From assembly GCF_003202155.1 (NCBI RefSeq), contig NZ_QFLI01000001.1:310001-374000 (forward strand): 64,000 bases of DNA, given 5' to 3'. This DNA comes from Marinifilum breve. GTDB taxonomy: Bacteria; Bacteroidota; Bacteroidia; Bacteroidales; Marinifilaceae. A program made the position numbers and the translations under genes. The stretch's first letter is position 1, and the number at the start of each line of letters is the position of its first letter. Shown piece after piece: positions 13,853-24,107 of the stretch. The notes under the pieces are model-generated. The model was not told the origin of the DNA, made no database searches, and worked only from the letters and a program-made list of their open reading frames with translations.

Positions 13853-15841
13853 ATGAAAAACAAAACCCTAAGTCTGGCCATATTGATGCTCTGCTCAATA
13901 TTAGGTATGGCCCAACAACAGCTCAATGTAATACCTGCTGTACAAGAATGGAAGTATTTAAATGAAGAAATCCCATTTGAAACCATAATGGTTCAATGGC
14001 CAGATAACACCAGTCCAAAGCAAACTCTTTTATTGGAACGCTTTAAAACGGAACTACAGTCTGTAGGTGTTCATTTAAGCCAACAAGCCGATGAGAATAC
14101 CTTAACATTAGTTTTTGACAGCAATTACAAAGAGCTTCAGGATGCAAGCAATGCATATGAAATTCGTTTTGATCAAAAATCAACAATAGTAGCTAGCTCG
14201 TACAGTGGTATGGTATATGCTACACGAAGCCTATTACAACTATTGGCGCAAAACAAATACAAAAAACAGCTTCCCAAAGGGATTGTAAAAGATTATCCAT
14301 CCTATGAAAAGAGAATGGTTCTTTTAGACGTTGCCCGAAAGTTTTTTACCATTGATGAGATCAAAGATTTTATCCGAATTATGGCTTGGGTAAAGATGAA
14401 TGAGTTCCATTTACACCTGAGCGACAATTCATGGGGCGGATATAGTGCCTATCGTTTAGAGAGCAAATTGTATCCGGAACTAACAGCAAAGGATGGACAT
14501 TACACCTGGGACGAAATAGATGAACTGCAAGAATTCGCAGCTTCCTATGGCATCACCATCACTCCTGAAATTGACTCTCCGGGTCACTCCCTGGCCTTTA
14601 CCAATATCAGACCTGATCTGAAAAGCGACAGACTTAGTCCCAACTATTTGGACATTACAAATCCTGACACCTATGTTTTTATGGAAGAAATCCTAGGCGA
14701 AGTGATCCCTCACTTTTATGCTCCGGATTTTCATTTGGGAACCGATGAGTATCGTATCCACAGGATAAAAGATGATTCTGTGAAGTATGTAATCGGAAAT
14801 ACATTTAGAAAATACATCAATCATTTTAACAAGGTAGTAAAGAGGCACGGAAAAACCACCCGCATTTGGTCGGGCTTTGAACACATGCCAGGAGATACGG
14901 AAATTGACAAAGACATCATTATTGATATGTGGGAAACCAGTGATGCTCAAGACAAATCGGAAAAAGGGTATCACTTTATCAATTCTACGCATTTCTATAC
15001 TTATATCGTTCCAGGTGCTCCTTACTATGGGGTGGATAATCAGTTCATCTACGAAAAATGGACCCCTGAGATCTTTAGCGATAAAGCAGAACAAAACCTT
15101 TCAAAAGGGAGTCGAGGTTTAATGGGAAGTAAAATGCACATTTGGAACGATTTTGGCCCTACAGGATATACTACGTCTGAAATTGCGCGTCATAGTCTTC
15201 CAACAATTGTAACATTCTCGGAAAAAATGTGGGGAACCAAAGGAAGTGATGATTACCTGCAGTTCCAAAAGAGAATGGATCAGGTCTTAGAAATTCCGAA
15301 TACACAAATATTAAATCGCTCTTCGGCAGAAGAAAAAACATTTTGTGAGCTCGAAAAGGAACTGGATCTTACAAAGAAGAAACACATCAAAATTGATTCT
15401 GATAAAAAATACCTGGAATACCCTTGGTCTCTTGAGATGACATTGAAAAGAAAGAAATCGGCAGAAGGGAATGAGCTTTTGATTTGCTCAAAAGAAGCAA
15501 CAATCTATACACAGCTTCAATTTGATTTTAAAAAAGATAAGAAGGTGATCAGCAAGCTAGGTTTTGCAATTGTTAGGGCCAATCAAACCGAAGGAGAAAG
15601 TCCATTAACTTCTCATAGACCACAAGCTATCGTTTTTGATTACCAATTGCCTGTAGATAAAGAAGTGAATATCAAGATTGTTGGAGAAAAAGGAAAAACA
15701 AGTTTGTTTGTTGATAATATGCTTGTTGGAAGTGAGAACTTACAAATGATCTGTCCTTTAGAACATTTTGGTTCTCAAAAAGATGATGTATTTCCAGGAA
15801 TAATTAAGCAATTAAAAGCAAGGGAGAATAAAGATCATTAG
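13853..15841 (+). CDS. GH20 beta-N-acetylhexosaminidase, secreted
   Basis: 662 residues: signal peptide to about residue 20 (GMAQQQ), an N-terminal GH20b-like domain (about 22-145), the TIM-barrel catalytic domain (about 150-480) and a C-terminal beta-sandwich (about 510-655). In the barrel, NEFHLHLSDN and PEIDSPGHS are family landmarks and the catalytic pair is D298-E299 in FHLGTDEY. GTDEY rather than GGDE recalls the lacto-N-biosidase-like subgroup. GH20 enzymes release terminal GlcNAc or GalNAc by substrate-assisted catalysis. It is followed by an AraC-type gene, which may control it. Catalytic residues are intact. Confidence 0.9.
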   Translation: MKNKTLSLAILMLCSILGMAQQQLNVIPAVQEWKYLNEEIPFETIMVQWPDNTSPKQTLLLERFKTELQSVGVHLSQQADENTLTLVFDSNYKELQDASNAYEIRFDQKSTIVASSYSGMVYATRSLLQLLAQNKYKKQLPKGIVKDYPSYEKRMVLLDVARKFFTIDEIKDFIRIMAWVKMNEFHLHLSDNSWGGYSAYRLESKLYPELTAKDGHYTWDEIDELQEFAASYGITITPEIDSPGHSLAFTNIRPDLKSDRLSPNYLDITNPDTYVFMEEILGEVIPHFYAPDFHLGTDEYRIHRIKDDSVKYVIGNTFRKYINHFNKVVKRHGKTTRIWSGFEHMPGDTEIDKDIIIDMWETSDAQDKSEKGYHFINSTHFYTYIVPGAPYYGVDNQFIYEKWTPEIFSDKAEQNLSKGSRGLMGSKMHIWNDFGPTGYTTSEIARHSLPTIVTFSEKMWGTKGSDDYLQFQKRMDQVLEIPNTQILNRSSAEEKTFCELEKELDLTKKKHIKIDSDKKYLEYPWSLEMTLKRKKSAEGNELLICSKEATIYTQLQFDFKKDKKVISKLGFAIVRANQTEGESPLTSHRPQAIVFDYQLPVDKEVNIKIVGEKGKTSLFVDNMLVGSENLQMICPLEHFGSQKDDVFPGIIKQLKARENKDH

Positions 15842-15887
15842 ATAGACTTACTATTCCCGTGTGATCAAGATGAATCAATTATAACGA

Positions 15888-16667
15888 ATGGAAAAAAGAA
15901 ATAAAATATCAGACTTAGACGGCATTGAATCGCTCAAAGTAGTGAATCAGAAAAATGATTTTCCTGAGCATTATCACGATACTTTTTGCATATCTCTTAT
16001 CGAAAATGGAATGGAAGCCATAAAAATGGGAGACAATGTCATCTATACTGAAAAGGGACACATTTCTATTAACAATCCATACGAAATTCATTCTAATCCA
16101 AAAATAGAGGATAGTTCTGAAAATAGTTTTACAACCCTATATGTATCGCCAGATTTGGTAGATTCACTGCTGAAAAAAAAGAAGGTGAATTTCCAGCACC
16201 AACAATTTGTTCAGAAGAAGCAGTTGGAACTTTTCTCTGCTGTTATCAAGAATTTAGAAGCTAAAAATTCAGCAGACTTAGAAAAGAATCTGCTGAATTT
16301 ATTAATTGGGTTTGATGTCCAAACCAAACCTGTAGCTGAAGATGCCAATTACTCCAATGAAAAATGGAAGAATTTGACACATTGGATAGACAAGCATTTA
16401 GAGCAAAAGATTAGTCTGGATTTTCTCGCAAGATATATGGGAATGGATAAATTCAGTTTTGCCAAAGAATTTAGATTAAAAATTGGTCTTTCTCCGATCA
16501 ATTACGTGTTGATGAAGAAAACCTTTCTAGCTAAAAAAATAATCACCAAAGATTTGAATCTTACTCAGCTTGCCTATCAATTGAATTTTTCGGATCAAGC
16601 ACACTTTTCCAGACACTTTAAAAGGTTTATAGGTGTTTCACCAAGTGATTACAAACGACAGCTATAA
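15888..16667 (+). CDS. AraC-family transcriptional regulator with cupin sensor domain
   Basis: 259 residues: an AraC-binding cupin (about 15-95, with FPEHYHDTFCISLIENG as the His-rich ligand loop and YEIHSN) and a C-terminal double helix-turn-helix (about 160-258, with SDQAHFSRHFKRFIGVSPSDY, written here as the family signature spread over two helices). Soluble, typical length. It lies 46 bases after the GH20 gene on the same strand, so it probably senses a sugar or fragment from that enzyme, which is inference. No binding site could be picked out. Confidence 0.87.
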   Translation: MEKRNKISDLDGIESLKVVNQKNDFPEHYHDTFCISLIENGMEAIKMGDNVIYTEKGHISINNPYEIHSNPKIEDSSENSFTTLYVSPDLVDSLLKKKKVNFQHQQFVQKKQLELFSAVIKNLEAKNSADLEKNLLNLLIGFDVQTKPVAEDANYSNEKWKNLTHWIDKHLEQKISLDFLARYMGMDKFSFAKEFRLKIGLSPINYVLMKKTFLAKKIITKDLNLTQLAYQLNFSDQAHFSRHFKRFIGVSPSDYKRQL

Positions 16668-16809
16668 AAATCACCAAGATTGTACAAGTTTTTTTTTATT
16701 AGCCTTAGCATCTTTGTACCTGCGGACAAATAAAACAGTAAATTAAAAGGAGCTTTTAATTAATTTGAATTTGTAAAAAATATCAGCAGTATTAAAAAAA
16801 ATATACAGA

Positions 16810-18330
16810 ATGAGTAAGGTAATTTTTCTCGTACATCTTTTTGTGATGATCTCCCTTGTTACATTTTCTCAATCTATTAATGATGCATTCTCGCAAAAGA
16901 AAATGCGGAAAGATTTGGAGGTATTCAGGAACATACGAGTAAAAGCAAATTCGGGATTGTACAAATACCGAACAAAAGAACAAATCGACAGTATTTACAA
17001 GTGGGCTGAAAAAGAAATTGAGAAATCTTCTACATACGGTGATTTTTACAATATAATTTGTCATCTCACCGATTTTGAAGGAAGTCTGCATAACGACACT
17101 TATTTGCCTAAAAAATATCGCAAAAGTTTGCCTAAAGAAACTTACGGCTATTTTCCTTACCCCATAAAATGGATTGAAGGGAAATGGATCATCAACTCTA
17201 TTAATGAAGAAATACCCCTGGGTGCCGAAATCATAAGTATTAACAATGAGAACATTCAGGAAATTATCAAAAACACCTATAAATATTATACAACCGACGG
17301 AACAAACACCACAGGAAAACGCATAGGTATAACCATCAATTTTAGTAAGTATTATCGATTGAATTATGGATTGATGGATTCATTTAGTGTTACCTACTTG
17401 GCAAAAGATTCAACAATAGAAAAAAGAGCAGTACTAAAAAGCATTGGACTCATTGATTATTACAACAACGTAAAGAAAAGATACTCTAATACTTTTGATC
17501 AATATGACTACAAAGATTGGAAAGAAAATGAAACTTATACTTACAATAAAATAGATAAAGATATAGGAGTGCTAAGGATAAATAGTTTTGCCTTGGGAAA
17601 TAGTAAAAGCAAAATGCATTTAAGATATGTGAACTTTCTAGACAGTATTTTTGCTTCAATCAAGAAAGACAATCTAAAAAATTTAATTGTTGATATTCGT
17701 CATAATGGTGGCGGGACGGATCCGAACGATTTGCTTACCTATTCATTTCTAACACAAAGGAATTTTCAGGAAAACAAACAGGCTTGGATTAGCTTTAATA
17801 AGATTCCTTACCTTAAGCATATCAATTCAAAAATTCCAGCCATCTTAAGACCGATAGGAGTTGGGAAATACAATAAAATGTTGCGAGAAGAATTTTATGA
17901 AGTAAAAGATAATCGATTTTACCAAGGTTCATTGAGTGAAGATCATAAGATAAGAAAACCCCATAAGAATGCATTCAAGGGAAATATCTATCTACTCATA
18001 AGTCCTCGAGTTGCATCAGCAGGAAGTATGTTTGCGGCAATGGTAGCAGGAAATGAAAATACTACTGTAATTGGAGAAGAAACAATGGGTGGCTACTACG
18101 GACACAACGGACATGTGCCGATGGAATATTCATTGCCTAAATCTAAAATTAAAACATCCTTTTCGATAGTTAATTTAGAGCAAGATGTACCTGTAAAAAA
18201 CAATCAAATTTATAACAAGGGAATTATTCCTGATTACATTGTTAGTCAATCCTATTCTGATTATTTAAACCATACAGATTCACAAATGAACTTTACTCTT
18301 GATTTGATCGAAAAGAGAGCAGGAAAATAA
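16810..18330 (+). CDS. S41-family (C-terminal processing type) serine peptidase
   Basis: 506 residues with a signal peptide (to about 21, TFSQS). The core S41 signs are VDIRHNGGGTDPNDLL (about 296-311) and ISPRVASAGSMFAA, where S403 is the likely nucleophile, followed by VIGEETMGG. The region 100-240 holds a degenerate PDZ-like part (GAEIISINNENIQEI). Related Bacteroidota proteins are periplasmic or surface peptidases of unknown substrate. It is monocistronic, 140 bases after the AraC gene. Confidence 0.88.
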   Translation: MSKVIFLVHLFVMISLVTFSQSINDAFSQKKMRKDLEVFRNIRVKANSGLYKYRTKEQIDSIYKWAEKEIEKSSTYGDFYNIICHLTDFEGSLHNDTYLPKKYRKSLPKETYGYFPYPIKWIEGKWIINSINEEIPLGAEIISINNENIQEIIKNTYKYYTTDGTNTTGKRIGITINFSKYYRLNYGLMDSFSVTYLAKDSTIEKRAVLKSIGLIDYYNNVKKRYSNTFDQYDYKDWKENETYTYNKIDKDIGVLRINSFALGNSKSKMHLRYVNFLDSIFASIKKDNLKNLIVDIRHNGGGTDPNDLLTYSFLTQRNFQENKQAWISFNKIPYLKHINSKIPAILRPIGVGKYNKMLREEFYEVKDNRFYQGSLSEDHKIRKPHKNAFKGNIYLLISPRVASAGSMFAAMVAGNENTTVIGEETMGGYYGHNGHVPMEYSLPKSKIKTSFSIVNLEQDVPVKNNQIYNKGIIPDYIVSQSYSDYLNHTDSQMNFTLDLIEKRAGK

Positions 18331-18390
18331 AAAAGTGTAAAAAATCCGAGGCAATGCCGTAGATTTTTCACTAAATGTATTCAGCTTTTG

Positions 18391-18412
18391 AAAAGACCGC
18401 ATTTATGCGGTC
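18391..18412 (-). terminator. Terminator of the TonB-dependent receptor gene
   Basis: GACCGCAT-TT-ATGCGGTC at 18395-18412, followed on the minus strand by TTTT. The plus-strand side has no T run, so it mainly serves the gene at 18463-20808. Confidence 0.7.
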
Positions 18413-18462
18413 TATATGTATTATCCTCAAAATATGAAAAGAATTAGGAAGCTCTTCCTAAA

Positions 18463-20808
18463 CTAAAAATCAATTACAATACCAATGGTAGGAATAGGTG
18501 ATCCTTCCTCTTCTACCACCTGTTCCAGGCTTCTAGGCTCCGCAATCTCTCCATTCTCATCTCTTGCCAGAATGTACTCAGGTGCTTCAGGTGTTTTGTG
18601 CATGAGTAAGTTTTGAATCTCAAGGAAAAACTCCAGGGATAGTTTCTTGAAGTTGTACTTTTTATCAATTCGTACATCCAGCTCGCTGAAAACACCCAGT
18701 TTATCCTCTCCCATTCTGCTGTAATCCAAAACTATTTCGGGATAACGATTCAAAGTTTCATCCAGATTGGTTGGAACAATTGGTGTTTCTCCTGCAAAAC
18801 GGTAACGTGCACTAATTTCCCAGTTTTTCTTAAGCTTGTATCCTCCTGTAAATGACAACAAATGACGACTGTCCCATACCGATGGCAAATATTTACTTCG
18901 GTCGAAACCTGTAAACTCGCTATAGAAAAAGGTATAGGCAAACAATCCGTAGAAGCGCTTGCTTAGCTTTTGCTGAAACTGCAATTCCAATCCATAACTT
19001 CTGCCTTTTCCAACCGTCTCTACCGCTTCGTTACCCAGCACCTCGAAATCTGCGCCTTTATTGGCGAGAGATACCTGATCGACTATGGATACCGGATAAT
19101 CCTCGTATTTCTTGTAAAATGCTTCCAAACTAATGCTGGCCGCTGGTCCCAGTATTCTTTCCAGCCCAAGCACAAAATGATCACTCCTGGTGTAATCGGC
19201 ATCTTTGTTCACAAAGTTTCCATTTTCCTGGTATCCCAGTATGGTATAAGGTGCAATTTTGTAATATCTCCCTACCGATGCTTTCAATTTCCAATCATCA
19301 ACAAACTCGTAGGATAAAGCCATCCGTGGTGATAAGGTTGAAAGCAAGGAATTTCCATTGGTAAAACTATCGCCATCCATGCGCAAGCCGAAAGAAAGAT
19401 CCAATCGCTCATCCAGAAAGCTTCGCGTGATGTTGGCAAAACCTCCATATTTCATGAAATCTATTTCAGTTTCGTAGGCATAATTATCGTTCAAATCAAA
19501 GGTTTTGTTTTTGTAATCGCTGTACTGTAGATTTAAACCGGTTTGAAACTTCCAATCATTCTTAAAGGATGTTATTGCCCAATGAAGCTTGGTTTCTGTT
19601 TCACGCGAATCATTCCTAAAGTACAAACCGCTTTGATTTCGATTGTCTTCATAACGTGAGAAATCGTTCTTCAAAACATTATTGCTGATACTGGTTTGCA
19701 TGAAACCTTTGCCTGTTTTAAATCGATGCCTCCAGCTTAAACCGATGGTATTACTCTGCTGCTCGATAAAAGGAGCTTGCTCTAATATGGATAGTTCATC
19801 TCCTTCAATATCTCCACTGTCATCAACTGCAAAATCATCAATCGATCCCAAACCAATTAAATTTAAGGTATTGTATTTGTCAATTCTATGTGTGACTTTG
19901 TATTGGTAATCCCAATAGTCGGGACGTATTGGTAAACCTATCAGTTCGAATAAAAACTGAAGGTATGAACGTCGCACAGAAACCATATAACTGGTTTTGC
20001 TCTGCTCTTTTCCCTTTTTAAACAGTGGACCTTCATGAGTTAAGGCAGCCTCGCTGGCGCTCAATCGAAAATTGGTATGATAGGAAGATCGACTTCCTTC
20101 TCTTTGACTGAACTGCAACACTCCCGATAGTGCATTATCATACTGACTACCAAATGCTGAAGTAGAAAGCATTACATCATCAATAAAGGATACATTCAAC
20201 ATCCCAACCGGACCACCCGAACTTCCTTGTGTGCTAAAGTGATTGATATTGGGAATCTCTATTCCATCCAAATAATAAACCGATTCATTGGGTGCTCCCC
20301 CTCGAATGATCAGATCATTTCGAAATCCTCCTGGTGACGGAGATATTCCTGGAAATGTTTGTGCCACACGCACCACATCATTATTTCCTCCTGGATAAGT
20401 GGCAATTTCAACAGCTGACAATCTTTGTGTTGAAAGTGGCGTTTCCCTTGGTCTTGTAATCTTATTCTGATTGGAAATAACTATTTCTGAAAGATTGGTT
20501 GAGGCTTCCTCCAATACAAAATTATATTCTTGGTTTCCTACCGATTTGATATCAATATTGTAGCGAGTTTGGCTTTTGTAACCCAAATAGCTTGCTACCA
20601 AATTATAGGATCCGGGCTTTACTTTTGTGATCTGGAAATAACCATTTTCATTGGTAATGGCTCCTTGTGTTGTGTTTTCAAGATAAACTGATGCACCAAT
20701 TAAAGCCATTCCTGATTCATCTGTTACATATCCAGTAATAGAGGTACTGATTTGCGAATAAGCATTAATAGTTAATAATATAAAGAGGATGGATAGTAGC
20801 TTTCTCAT
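18463..20808 (-). CDS. TonB-dependent outer-membrane receptor
   Basis: 781 residues: signal peptide (to about 18), carboxypeptidase-regulatory-like domain (about 22-100, GYVTDESGMALIGASVYLEN), plug domain (about 120-235, with RGGAPNESVYYLDGIEI) and a 22-strand-type barrel to the terminal aromatic residue (IVIDF). It imports an unknown ligand across the outer membrane with TonB energy. It lacks a SusD partner and is shorter than SusC, so a siderophore- or metal-complex-like ligand is possible. It is transcribed alone, in the same direction as the peptide-type operon upstream, but separated from it by a strong terminator. Confidence 0.9.
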   Translation of the reverse strand: MRKLLSILFILLTINAYSQISTSITGYVTDESGMALIGASVYLENTTQGAITNENGYFQITKVKPGSYNLVASYLGYKSQTRYNIDIKSVGNQEYNFVLEEASTNLSEIVISNQNKITRPRETPLSTQRLSAVEIATYPGGNNDVVRVAQTFPGISPSPGGFRNDLIIRGGAPNESVYYLDGIEIPNINHFSTQGSSGGPVGMLNVSFIDDVMLSTSAFGSQYDNALSGVLQFSQREGSRSSYHTNFRLSASEAALTHEGPLFKKGKEQSKTSYMVSVRRSYLQFLFELIGLPIRPDYWDYQYKVTHRIDKYNTLNLIGLGSIDDFAVDDSGDIEGDELSILEQAPFIEQQSNTIGLSWRHRFKTGKGFMQTSISNNVLKNDFSRYEDNRNQSGLYFRNDSRETETKLHWAITSFKNDWKFQTGLNLQYSDYKNKTFDLNDNYAYETEIDFMKYGGFANITRSFLDERLDLSFGLRMDGDSFTNGNSLLSTLSPRMALSYEFVDDWKLKASVGRYYKIAPYTILGYQENGNFVNKDADYTRSDHFVLGLERILGPAASISLEAFYKKYEDYPVSIVDQVSLANKGADFEVLGNEAVETVGKGRSYGLELQFQQKLSKRFYGLFAYTFFYSEFTGFDRSKYLPSVWDSRHLLSFTGGYKLKKNWEISARYRFAGETPIVPTNLDETLNRYPEIVLDYSRMGEDKLGVFSELDVRIDKKYNFKKLSLEFFLEIQNLLMHKTPEAPEYILARDENGEIAEPRSLEQVVEEEGSPIPTIGIVIDF

Positions 20809-20891
20809 TTTAGTTATATAAATCTTTATTCTTACTTATCTATACAAACAATTAAGATATGAATATGTTTTCTTTTATTTATCATTTAAAC

Positions 20892-20923
20892 AAAAAAAAA
20901 GAGCCCCTGGTAAGGGCTCTTTT
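20892..20923 (-). terminator. Terminator at the end of the seven-gene operon
   Basis: AAAGAGCCC-CTGGTAA-GGGCTCTTT (20898-20923), with nine A on the plus strand before it that become T on the minus strand. It lies about 60 bases after the stop codon of the gene at 20986. Confidence 0.85.
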
Positions 20924-20985
20924 CGATAACACTAACTAAATCAGATGTTCTAATAACCAACAATTAGAATACCTAATGCTTTTTA

Positions 20986-21816
20986 TTACTTCACATATCT
21001 TTTGTAAAAACTATATGCACTATCCCAATCAAAATTTACCAATCTTGCTTGGCTAGGATCTAAATCCATCATATAATTAGGCTGAGTTTTTCTCATCTTG
21101 ATAAATCCTTGATTCGACTCATCTAACAATCCTTTTCCAAGTAGAAACAAATCTTCAGAAATACCTATCTCCTCTCCTTTTTTAATAGTGATATGATAGA
21201 GATTGTCTTTTACAACTGTTTTTTCCAATAACCTTTTGAATGCCCCTTGCGTCATTTGTGCAGCTACTTTCTTCTGTTTATCACTAGCATTTTTCACTTT
21301 TTCGAAATCCACTTTCAAAAAGAAATAGTATTCATATTTCTCATGTCTTTTCACAGCATGAAACAAATCTTTGGCAATGCAAGCATAGATCTCAACCGAG
21401 TCCTTTCTATGTTTTTGGTACAAGCGATTACGTACATCATTCAATGCCTGCTTTTTTACTGGTCCCTTGGTTGTATCGCTTTTTAGAAACTCAAGAAAAT
21501 AATATGGACGCTCAAAACCATATTTGTTGGCTTCCATTTTCGCTTCCTCAGGTGATAACATCAGATTTTTACCCAATTGGTACCATGAGTAATTTTCAAT
21601 GTAAAAACGGTCGTTGGCAATCTTTTCTGTTCTGAATTCCTCAATACTTTGCTTGTTCGCGTTAAGAAGTCGAGCAGAATCCTGTGCACTCACTTGATAA
21701 TTGTTGATTTCATTATCAAAATCAGCTTTAAACTGTGCAATATAGGATTCCTGATCATTCGAATTACATGCTGATAACAGCAGAACAATCGAGATTAGAT
21801 AATGTGAATGTTTCAT
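20986..21816 (-). CDS. Hypothetical lipoprotein, last gene of the SusCD-peptidase operon
   Basis: 276 residues with a lipoprotein signal (LLLSAC, Cys17). The mature part is helical and charged. Residues around 85-110 (LSPEEAKMEANKYGFERPYY, then FLEF) closely resemble TPEEVKQMAEKRGFKHPYRF in the protein at 34952-35557, on the other side of the operon, so the two belong to one unnamed family. No catalytic motif. The gap to the S46 peptidase gene is 37 bases, and a terminator follows, so it closes the operon. Function unknown. Confidence 0.75.
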   Translation of the reverse strand: MKHSHYLISIVLLLSACNSNDQESYIAQFKADFDNEINNYQVSAQDSARLLNANKQSIEEFRTEKIANDRFYIENYSWYQLGKNLMLSPEEAKMEANKYGFERPYYFLEFLKSDTTKGPVKKQALNDVRNRLYQKHRKDSVEIYACIAKDLFHAVKRHEKYEYYFFLKVDFEKVKNASDKQKKVAAQMTQGAFKRLLEKTVVKDNLYHITIKKGEEIGISEDLFLLGKGLLDESNQGFIKMRKTQPNYMMDLDPSQARLVNFDWDSAYSFYKRYVK

Positions 21817-21853
21817 AAGTAAATGTTTTTATTTCATAAGTTTCGTCAAAGTA

Positions 21854-24013
21854 TTACTTCCACTCCTCCAACAAAGTCTTTGCTTTTAGTTGATGTTCCA
21901 ATACAAATCGCACATAGCGAATGTCAACAGAGATCTGACGAGTAAGTTCAGGCATAAACTTGTAATCGCCTACTAAACCATTACCTGCACTATCGAAGTT
22001 CAAACCGATTAATCTTCCTTTGGCATCTAAAACAGGACTACCTGAATTTCCTCCTGTAGTATGACAATTGCTGATAAAACAAGTAGGGATTGGAGTTTTC
22101 GATTCCTTGATGGCCTTATTCACTGCTTCAGCATAACCATCAGGTACCGCATAAGTTTTTGCATCTTTCTGATTCTTGACAATCAGTTCATTTAAGGTTG
22201 ATACAGCTGCAAACTCTTCTCCATTATCCTTAATTCCTATGATGTTACCGTAAGAAACGCGAAGACTTCTGTTGGCGTCAGCAATAATCTTTTGTCCAGC
22301 CTTCATTTCCTTATTAGCCTGTAAGTATCTTTTGTGGAATTTACCATACTCTTTTCTGATTTTAGCACGTTGACCATACACCATATCCTTATTGATTAGG
22401 AAATAGCTCAAACACAAATCGAATACAGGATCATTCGTTAACGTCTTAACATCTTCTTTGCTAAAATACTTTAAGAATTCGTTCAAGCTCTTTTTTGAAG
22501 CAAACAAGGACTTAGCAAAAGCATCATCAATATATTTATCAAAATCGCCATTGTATGTTGATCTGGCCTTAACAATTTGAGCTGGTTTGTATTTATCTCC
22601 AACATTTTCATCGTAAAGCTTCACAAATGTTTTTAAGAAGTTCTTTTCTGTTTCCAGATCGTAAGTATTAAAGAAATTCGACACCTCAACTCGAAGTCTT
22701 CTTAACTCTTTATTCAAACGTCTTTCGTTCACATTTTTGCGTGATGCAATGGCATTCAACATATCAAATTTACCAGCAAATGAAACGAAATTCCCACCTT
22801 TAATACCAGCTTCTACAACATACATGTTTAACTTTTCGATGGTATCTAATCGAGCCACACAAGATTCAATACCAGGAAGAATATCAGCATATTTAGCTTT
22901 CAATGCTTCCGAAGAATTTACCCAAGCCGTAAAAGTTTCTTCTTCTTTCTTTTTCAGGTTAACCAAGTCCAATTTTTCAATTCCTCTAAGCTCTGCTTTC
23001 CATCTCAACAATCGGTTCGATGTTTTTGCCATAAAATCAGAATACTTCAACCATAAATCTTCATTCTTAGCCATAGCATTGTTGATGATTCCCATTTTTG
23101 CATCACGAATTTTAATTCCATGATAATTCTTCACATCAACCACTTGTTGAATTGCACTGGAAGTTAAGTACTGCTTTGTACTTCCAGGGAAACCATAAAC
23201 CATCGCAAAATCACCATCTTTATATCCTTTCAATGATAACTCCAGGTGATTCACTGGTTTGATTGGCTCATTTGCAATTGAATATCTTAAGGATTCATTA
23301 TTAGAGTTTGCATAAACACGAAGTATTGCAAAGTCTGCCGATTGACGAGGCCATTTCCAGTTATCAGTTTCACCACCAAACTTTCCTAATGACAAAGGAG
23401 GCATTGCAACAATTCTTACATCTCTGTACACCTCATAAACCTCAAGAAACAACTGAGTTCCGCCAAAGTAAGATTTTACTTTAGTTTGGTAATGGTTGCC
23501 TTCCTTAGCCTTAGCTGTAATTTCTTTGGCTCTTTTATCAATTAATCGACTCTTTTCGATGTCCGACAAGGCCTCTGTTCCGTTCAAAAGATCCTCGGTA
23601 ACATCTTGCATTCGAACCAATCTTGCCAGTATTAATCCCTTAGCTGGCAACTCATCTTGTTGGTTTTGTGCATAAAAACCATTTCTCAAATAGTTATGCT
23701 CTTCGCTACTATGCTTGTGCAAATAAGATACTACAGTGTGATGATTGGTTAATACCAATCCACTTTCAGAAATGAAAGATCCGCTCCCTGTGAAAGTTGT
23801 AGGATTACTCTTCGATCCTAATCCAACAATAGCATCTTTCAAACAAATTTTATTGATATCATAAACATCTTTAGCAGACAGTTTAAATCCTGCCTTTTTC
23901 ATGTCTTTGATATTGTATTTTTTCAATAGCGATGGAATCCACATTCCTTCATCTGCTTTTACTGATGCTACTGATAGCACCAAGCAAATAAACAATAATT
24001 TTAGTCTAAGCAT
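21854..24013 (-). CDS. S46-family dipeptidyl peptidase (DPP7/DPP11 type)
   Basis: 719 residues with a signal peptide (to about 20, VKA-DEG). The S46 chymotrypsin-like halves are clear: GSGSFISESGLVLTNHH with the catalytic His at 91 or 92, GETDNWKWPRQSADFAILRVY with the Asp, and CHTTGGNSGSPVLDAKGRLI with the nucleophile Ser near 656. The helical middle (about 320-560) caps the N-terminus of the substrate. The enzymes release dipeptides in the periplasm. The specificity loop after the nucleophile reads NFDSAGNGLVGD; I cannot decide between the DPP7 (hydrophobic) and DPP11 (acidic) types. It is the sixth gene of the operon. Confidence 0.93.
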   Translation of the reverse strand: MLRLKLLFICLVLSVASVKADEGMWIPSLLKKYNIKDMKKAGFKLSAKDVYDINKICLKDAIVGLGSKSNPTTFTGSGSFISESGLVLTNHHTVVSYLHKHSSEEHNYLRNGFYAQNQQDELPAKGLILARLVRMQDVTEDLLNGTEALSDIEKSRLIDKRAKEITAKAKEGNHYQTKVKSYFGGTQLFLEVYEVYRDVRIVAMPPLSLGKFGGETDNWKWPRQSADFAILRVYANSNNESLRYSIANEPIKPVNHLELSLKGYKDGDFAMVYGFPGSTKQYLTSSAIQQVVDVKNYHGIKIRDAKMGIINNAMAKNEDLWLKYSDFMAKTSNRLLRWKAELRGIEKLDLVNLKKKEEETFTAWVNSSEALKAKYADILPGIESCVARLDTIEKLNMYVVEAGIKGGNFVSFAGKFDMLNAIASRKNVNERRLNKELRRLRVEVSNFFNTYDLETEKNFLKTFVKLYDENVGDKYKPAQIVKARSTYNGDFDKYIDDAFAKSLFASKKSLNEFLKYFSKEDVKTLTNDPVFDLCLSYFLINKDMVYGQRAKIRKEYGKFHKRYLQANKEMKAGQKIIADANRSLRVSYGNIIGIKDNGEEFAAVSTLNELIVKNQKDAKTYAVPDGYAEAVNKAIKESKTPIPTCFISNCHTTGGNSGSPVLDAKGRLIGLNFDSAGNGLVGDYKFMPELTRQISVDIRYVRFVLEHQLKAKTLLEEWK

Positions 24014-24107
24014 TTTAAATTCAGTTGTAGGTCTCCCCGTTTGATGAATTTACATTCATCAATTATCTTTTTAATTCAATTTATTCTTTACTCTACTGAA
24101 CTATGAT